Source of the DNA: CAYMUN01 sp964440265
GTDB taxonomy: Bacteria > Patescibacteriota > Saccharimonadia > Saccharimonadales > UBA4665
Assembly: GCA_964440265.1 (NCBI GenBank)
Contig: CAYTRU010000044.1
Span: 1 to 9,347, forward strand
Reading direction: 5' to 3'
DNA length: 9,347 nt
This document shows, in pieces, positions 5,877 through 9,347 of the stretch. Position 1 is the stretch's first letter. Each line of letters begins with the position of its first letter. Position numbers and translations under genes: made by a program. Below the pieces are notes generated by a model. That model was not told the DNA's origin, made no database searches, and worked only from the letters and a program-made list of their open reading frames with translations.

Positions 5877-7913
5877 ATGACATTCGATAGTCTAATAACT
5901 GAGCTTCAGGGGATTGGCGAGGCCCAAGCTAAAAAATTTGCGGTTTTGGGCATTAAAACGATTGGCGACCTACTGGATTATTATCCGCGACGCTATGAAG
6001 ACTACTCAGCAGTAACCACCACCAACCAATTGCGACCAGGTATGGTGACTATTGCAGCGGTTATCAAACAAGCAGCAGGGCGGTATGTACGCCGAGGCCT
6101 GCATATCACCGAAGCTGTAGCCAGTGATGATCAGGGCAGTGTACGGTTGATCTGGTTCAATCAGCCCTACCGGGCGGTCGCCTTGAAACCAGGCCAACGC
6201 TACTTTATATCAGGCCAGTATGAGCTAAGTCATCAAAAGTTTGCTGTTTTGAACCCTAGCGTAGAGTTAGTTAGTGATATGCCAGTTCAGACTGCCCGTA
6301 TCTTAGCGGTGTATCGAGAAACTAAGGGGTTAACTTCACGTCAAATTAGGCTAGCGGTCCAGCAAGCTTTCGTATGCGTGACTGCTCTGCCTGAGCCATT
6401 GCCAGCTTGGGTTGCTCGGGGCCATGATTTACTGAGTCATCACGAGGCCGTGCTCGCTATCCATACTCCTGCTTCTATGGATCAACTGCAAGCTGCCCGA
6501 AGGCGGCTGGGCTTTGAAGAGATTTTTGGCCTGAGTCTAGCGAGTCTGTTGAACAAAGTAGACAACCAACAGGAAACCGCGCTGGCCATACCGTTTCGCG
6601 AAGAGCTGGCACGTGAATTTGTCGCTCATTTGCCTTTTCAGCTTACTGATGTGCAGCGTCGTACCATCTGGCAAATTTATCAGGATTTACAGCATGATCA
6701 TCCGATGAATCGCTTAGTGGAAGGTGATGTGGGCTCCGGTAAGACGGTAGTTGCAGTCATGGCCGGCCTCATGGTCCTAGCCCAAAACTGGCAGGTAGCC
6801 CTAATGGCTCCTACAGAATTGCTCGCGCGTCAGCATGCTGAAGTCATTCACAAACTACTGCAGCCACTCGGGGCTGAGCAGCGGGTGGTGCTGCTGGTCG
6901 GCAGTATGACCACTGCCCAAAAAACCAAAGCTCGGGCAGCGATTGCCACCGGCCAAGCTGGCTTTATCATTGGTACCCAAGCGGTGATCCAGGAACAAGT
7001 GGACATGCATCAGCTAGCTCTGGTGGTCATAGATGAGCAACATCGCTTTGGAGTTGATCAACGAAAGACTTTGATGGCTAAGGCCGGCCATATGCCCCAT
7101 GTGTTGAGCTTAACGGCGACTCCTATCCCTCGCTCTCTGAGCTTGACGCTGTATGGTGAACTAGATATCTCGCTGTTAGATGCAAAACCGGCTGGCCGCA
7201 AGCCAGTTACGACCGCACTAGTCTCTCCAAATTCCCGGGATCAACTATATGCCAAAATCGACACCGAGCTTGCAGCTGGCCGACAAATGTTTGTGGTGTG
7301 CCCGCTGATTACCGACTCTTTGGCGCTGGGCGCAAGTTCGGTCGAGAAAGTTTACGAGCAACTGAGCCATCAAGTCTTTAAGCATCGCCGCGTAGGTTTG
7401 CTCCATGGCAAATTAAAACCAGCTGATAAACAGGCTGTGATGGCGCAGTTTGTGCGTCACAAACTAGATATCTTAGTATCGACCACTGTTGTCGAAGTCG
7501 GGGTGGATGTGCCAAATGCGAGCATTATGCTGATTGAAAGCGCTGAACGATTTGGCTTGGCGCAGTTACATCAGTTGCGAGGTCGAGTGGGCAGAGGTCA
7601 GGAGCCGGGCTACTGCTACTTGTTACTGAGTGATTCTCAGGCGCCGCCTCGTCGCTTGCGTGCGCTCCAGACCTCCAATGACGGCTTTCGCTTGGCAGAG
7701 TTAGATTTAGAGCTCAGAGGCCCAGGCGCCATTTACGGTACAGCCCAACACGGTGCGCTGGACCTCAGGATTGCTAATTTTGGTGATGCTCGACTGATTA
7801 CGCAAGCCCGCGCAAGCGCGCAAGCATTCATCGATAAGGGAGAAAATTTGCTACACTATAAGCAGTTAGCCATTCGAGTCAAACGGCTGCGAGCCGTCAC
7901 CAACCTCAACTAA
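5877..7913 (+). CDS. recG: ATP-dependent DNA helicase RecG
   Basis: RecG is a superfamily 2 double-stranded DNA translocase that reverses stalled forks and remodels branched intermediates and R-loops. The 678-residue length is normal. The N-terminal wedge domain (about 1-200) begins with a helix-hairpin-helix-like LQGIGEAQAKKF (10-21) and LLDYYPRRYEDY (32-43), followed by the OB fold that grips the junction. Helicase domain 1 has FQLTDVQRR (254-262), Walker A GDVGSGKT (283-290), APTELLARQH (311-320), Walker B DEQH (386-389) and TATPIPR (413-419). Domain 2 has STTVVEVGVDVPNA (535-548) and QLRGRVGR (566-573). The C-terminal block with ELDLELRGPGAIYGTAQHG (608-626) corresponds to the TRG motif that couples ATP use to movement. 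All motifs are intact. No ribosome site precedes the ATG. It probably heads an operon with the next two genes. Confidence 0.97.
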   Translation: MTFDSLITELQGIGEAQAKKFAVLGIKTIGDLLDYYPRRYEDYSAVTTTNQLRPGMVTIAAVIKQAAGRYVRRGLHITEAVASDDQGSVRLIWFNQPYRAVALKPGQRYFISGQYELSHQKFAVLNPSVELVSDMPVQTARILAVYRETKGLTSRQIRLAVQQAFVCVTALPEPLPAWVARGHDLLSHHEAVLAIHTPASMDQLQAARRRLGFEEIFGLSLASLLNKVDNQQETALAIPFREELAREFVAHLPFQLTDVQRRTIWQIYQDLQHDHPMNRLVEGDVGSGKTVVAVMAGLMVLAQNWQVALMAPTELLARQHAEVIHKLLQPLGAEQRVVLLVGSMTTAQKTKARAAIATGQAGFIIGTQAVIQEQVDMHQLALVVIDEQHRFGVDQRKTLMAKAGHMPHVLSLTATPIPRSLSLTLYGELDISLLDAKPAGRKPVTTALVSPNSRDQLYAKIDTELAAGRQMFVVCPLITDSLALGASSVEKVYEQLSHQVFKHRRVGLLHGKLKPADKQAVMAQFVRHKLDILVSTTVVEVGVDVPNASIMLIESAERFGLAQLHQLRGRVGRGQEPGYCYLLLSDSQAPPRRLRALQTSNDGFRLAELDLELRGPGAIYGTAQHGALDLRIANFGDARLITQARASAQAFIDKGENLLHYKQLAIRVKRLRAVTNLN

Positions 7914-7934
7914 AATTTGGACTAAACAGCCACT

Positions 7935-8741
7935 ATGTATGCCGTAATTTTTCATGCCCACCAGAAGCTTGACCGCGTTGCCCACCGGCACCTGCGCCGT
8001 ATCGTACCGGCTGGCACGTTTTTCCCCGCTATCACCCAAATTTTGCATTTTGAAGGAGGGCACGGGCCTGATACAGCCAAGCTAAAACGACAGCAGCACA
8101 ACGCTCAGCCTTGGCATTTCGTCGATCCTTTCGATATTACTGACACCCAGTTGCACGAGCAGGTGACTATGCATTATCAGGGTTTAGTGAGGGCTCTCAT
8201 AGGAGGTGATGATATACGGGCGGCTTTTGAAGCTGCCTGGTTAGCTCACGCGCTGGTGGATGGACTTACTCCCGCTCATCACTACCCTTATGAAGCCGAG
8301 CTAACCAGGCTACGGGGCGGCGGCCGCCGAGATGACCGCAAAGGCCTACTGGGGCGCGCCTTTGTGCAAAGCAATACGGTGAGAGAGTCAGTGCTAGCCA
8401 GTCTGAAACTGGTGGGGCCTGGCGGTCTGTTGACCACCCATGCCATGTTTGAAGGCGGAGCCTACGCCATCATTGCACCACTCAGGCTAACCAGCGCTTT
8501 ACCAACAAGAGCGGAGTTAGACCGTGTATGCCAAGAAGGCATTGTAGCCGTGTTTCAGCAAACGGCTCAAGAAGTGGCAGGATTTCATTTGTACGACCGA
8601 TTTATCGCTGGTGGTTGGACGGTGGGGCTGAACCATGATGTCCGCATTGAGTTGGCACCGCGCATGGTGCGCATAATCACCCTCGCATGGTATGCCGCCA
8701 GTCGTGAAGCTGGGCAGGTGAAAGGCACAGTAAAGACATGA
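7935..8741 (+). CDS. Putative cytoplasmic zinc-dependent phospholipase C / P1 nuclease-like protein
   Basis: I do not recognise a named gene. The 268-residue protein has the spacing of metal ligands seen in the zinc-dependent phospholipase C / S1-P1 nuclease superfamily. PWHFVD around H61 resembles the P1 nuclease HY/HF-D segment. H105-x3-D109-x5-H115 matches the H118-D122-H128 triad of Bacillus cereus phospholipase C. H169-x3-E173 matches its H142-x3-E146. The N-terminal helix is rich in His (H7, H9, H17, H19) and could supply the ligand that the secreted enzymes take from their mature N-terminus. There is no signal peptide or membrane span, so it would act in the cytoplasm, unlike the well-known members. 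The substrate is unknown and activity is inferred only from the ligand pattern. It starts 21 bases after recG and overlaps rsmD by 4 bases, so the three are probably cotranscribed. No clear ribosome site precedes the ATG. Confidence 0.6.
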   Translation: MYAVIFHAHQKLDRVAHRHLRRIVPAGTFFPAITQILHFEGGHGPDTAKLKRQQHNAQPWHFVDPFDITDTQLHEQVTMHYQGLVRALIGGDDIRAAFEAAWLAHALVDGLTPAHHYPYEAELTRLRGGGRRDDRKGLLGRAFVQSNTVRESVLASLKLVGPGGLLTTHAMFEGGAYAIIAPLRLTSALPTRAELDRVCQEGIVAVFQQTAQEVAGFHLYDRFIAGGWTVGLNHDVRIELAPRMVRIITLAWYAASREAGQVKGTVKT

Positions 8742-9271
8742 GGGTGGTCGCCGGCTTTCTTGGTGGGCGGGTTTTCCAAAGTCCGCATGGCCATCGGACG
8801 CACCCGATGAGTGAGAAGGTCCGCGGCGCGATCTTTGGTGCGCTCGGCGATATCAAGAACTTGACAGTACTAGATGCCTTCGCTGGCAGCGGCGCCCTAG
8901 CCATTGAAGCTATCAGCCGGGGCGCCAAGAGTGGCGTTGCTATCGAGGTTGACAAGGGCGCACACGGCATTATCGTGGAAAATCTTAATGCATTCGGTAT
9001 CGAAGACCGTGTCAAAGTTGTCCGGGCTTTCGCGGGTGCCTGGTCTACGCGCAATCAAGCCCAGCTGTTCGACCTGATCTTTGTCGATCCTCCCTACGAT
9101 AACGTCCCTTACCGCGACCTCAAAGCCTTACCGCGACACCTAACTGCTAGTGGTACGCTGATACTCTCCTGGCCAGGCAAGGATCGTCCCGTAGCCTTCG
9201 ACGGCCTGCAGGCTGTCCAAACAAAAAACTACGGTGACGCTCAGCTGGTCTTTTACCAAAAGATTAGCTAA
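8738..9271 (+). CDS. rsmD: 16S rRNA (guanine966-N2)-methyltransferase RsmD
   Basis: It methylates N2 of G966 (E. coli numbering) in the 30S subunit, using SAM. The 177-residue protein has the family's N-terminal MRVVAGFLGGRVFQSP (1-16), the THPMSEKVRGAIFGAL segment (21-36) that corresponds to the usual RPT-RVRE region, SAM-binding motif I VLDAFAGSGALAIEA (44-58), AIEVD (68-72) and the catalytic DPPY (117-120) of N2-guanine and N6-adenine methyltransferases. The length is complete for the family. The ATG overlaps the stop codon of the upstream gene (ATGA), which points to translational coupling and would explain the lack of a good ribosome site. In many bacteria rsmD lies next to recG and is followed by coaD; here another gene separates it from recG and a tRNA gene follows. 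Confidence 0.93.
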   Translation: MRVVAGFLGGRVFQSPHGHRTHPMSEKVRGAIFGALGDIKNLTVLDAFAGSGALAIEAISRGAKSGVAIEVDKGAHGIIVENLNAFGIEDRVKVVRAFAGAWSTRNQAQLFDLIFVDPPYDNVPYRDLKALPRHLTASGTLILSWPGKDRPVAFDGLQAVQTKNYGDAQLVFYQKIS

Positions 9272-9293
9272 AATACATCGGTAGCCAGAACAC

Positions 9294-9347
9294 GCGGATG
9301 TGGTGGAATGGTAGACACGCTAGTTTTAGGAACTAGTGCCGAGAGGC
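9294..9347 (+). tRNA. tRNA-Leu (anticodon UAG), cut by window end
   Basis: The acceptor 5' strand is GCGGATG (9294-9300), followed by T8 and a D arm with GGTAGAC. The anticodon stem is CTAGT (9320-9324) with ACTAG (9332-9336). The 7-base loop TTTAGGA has anticodon TAG at 9327-9329, reading CUN leucine codons, with a purine (G) at position 37. The TGCCGAGAGGC that follows begins the long variable arm typical of class II leucine tRNAs. The T arm and the 3' acceptor strand lie outside the window. The gene begins 22 bases after the rsmD stop and may be cotranscribed with it. Confidence 0.93.

Noticed and set aside
7801..7826. Repeated CGCAAGC units near the end of recG as a repeat element.
   Set aside because: They encode an Ala/Arg-rich stretch in frame (TQARASAQAF) within a normal RecG C-terminus; simple codon repetition explains them.
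8677..9054. A - strand open frame of 125 codons over rsmD.
   Set aside because: It is antisense to conserved RsmD motifs, and its Ala/Pro/Arg-rich sequence is typical of a reverse shadow.
9269..9274. TAAAAT as a -10 element of the tRNA-Leu gene.
   Set aside because: There is no TGn extension and no -35 box, and it overlaps the rsmD stop codon; cotranscription with rsmD is just as likely.
1..9347. Mobile elements, CRISPR arrays, defence genes or a recoded genetic code.
   Set aside because: No transposase, integrase, direct-repeat array or terminal inverted repeats were seen. TGA serves as a stop at 8739-8741 and does not occur inside the recognised genes.

Overview
This window is most likely a stretch of core chromosome from a Patescibacteria (CPR) bacterium, probably of the Saccharibacteria (TM7) type. 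That placement rests on the look of the proteins (a class A penicillin-binding protein with a long basic N-terminus, a divergent TyrRS signature, a small methyltransferase and a hypothetical of the zinc phospholipase C type) and on the sparse use of Shine-Dalgarno sites. It is an inference made without any search. The code is the standard bacterial one: TGA is used as a stop and no in-frame TGA occurs in the genes. G+C is about half, judged by eye.

Layout. Positions 1-268 hold the 3' end of radA on the + strand. It converges on a 3.2 kb class A PBP gene on the - strand (305-3484), with a small intrinsic terminator for the PBP gene in the 36-base gap. A divergent control region (3485-3613) carries two back-to-back extended -10 promoters, one for the PBP and one for tyrS (3614-4858). 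A 195-base spacer with several possible hairpins follows. It ends in a promoter whose -10 element sits inside a perfect palindrome, ahead of a class I SAM methyltransferase gene (5054-5854). Then comes a compact + strand run: recG (5877-7913), a 268-residue protein with the metal-ligand pattern of zinc-dependent phospholipase C / P1 nuclease (7935-8741), and rsmD (8738-9271, ATGA overlap). The window ends inside a tRNA-Leu(UAG) gene starting at 9294.

The genes are mostly housekeeping: recombination and fork repair (RadA, RecG), peptidoglycan synthesis (PBP), tyrosine charging (TyrS), 16S rRNA methylation (RsmD) and a leucine tRNA. There is no mobile element, CRISPR array, toxin-antitoxin pair or defence cassette. 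The points most worth a second look are the uncharacterised zinc-enzyme-like protein between recG and rsmD, the likely leaderless recG transcript, the palindrome over the methyltransferase promoter, the altered HIGH motif of TyrS, and the cysteine-paired extracellular tail of the PBP.
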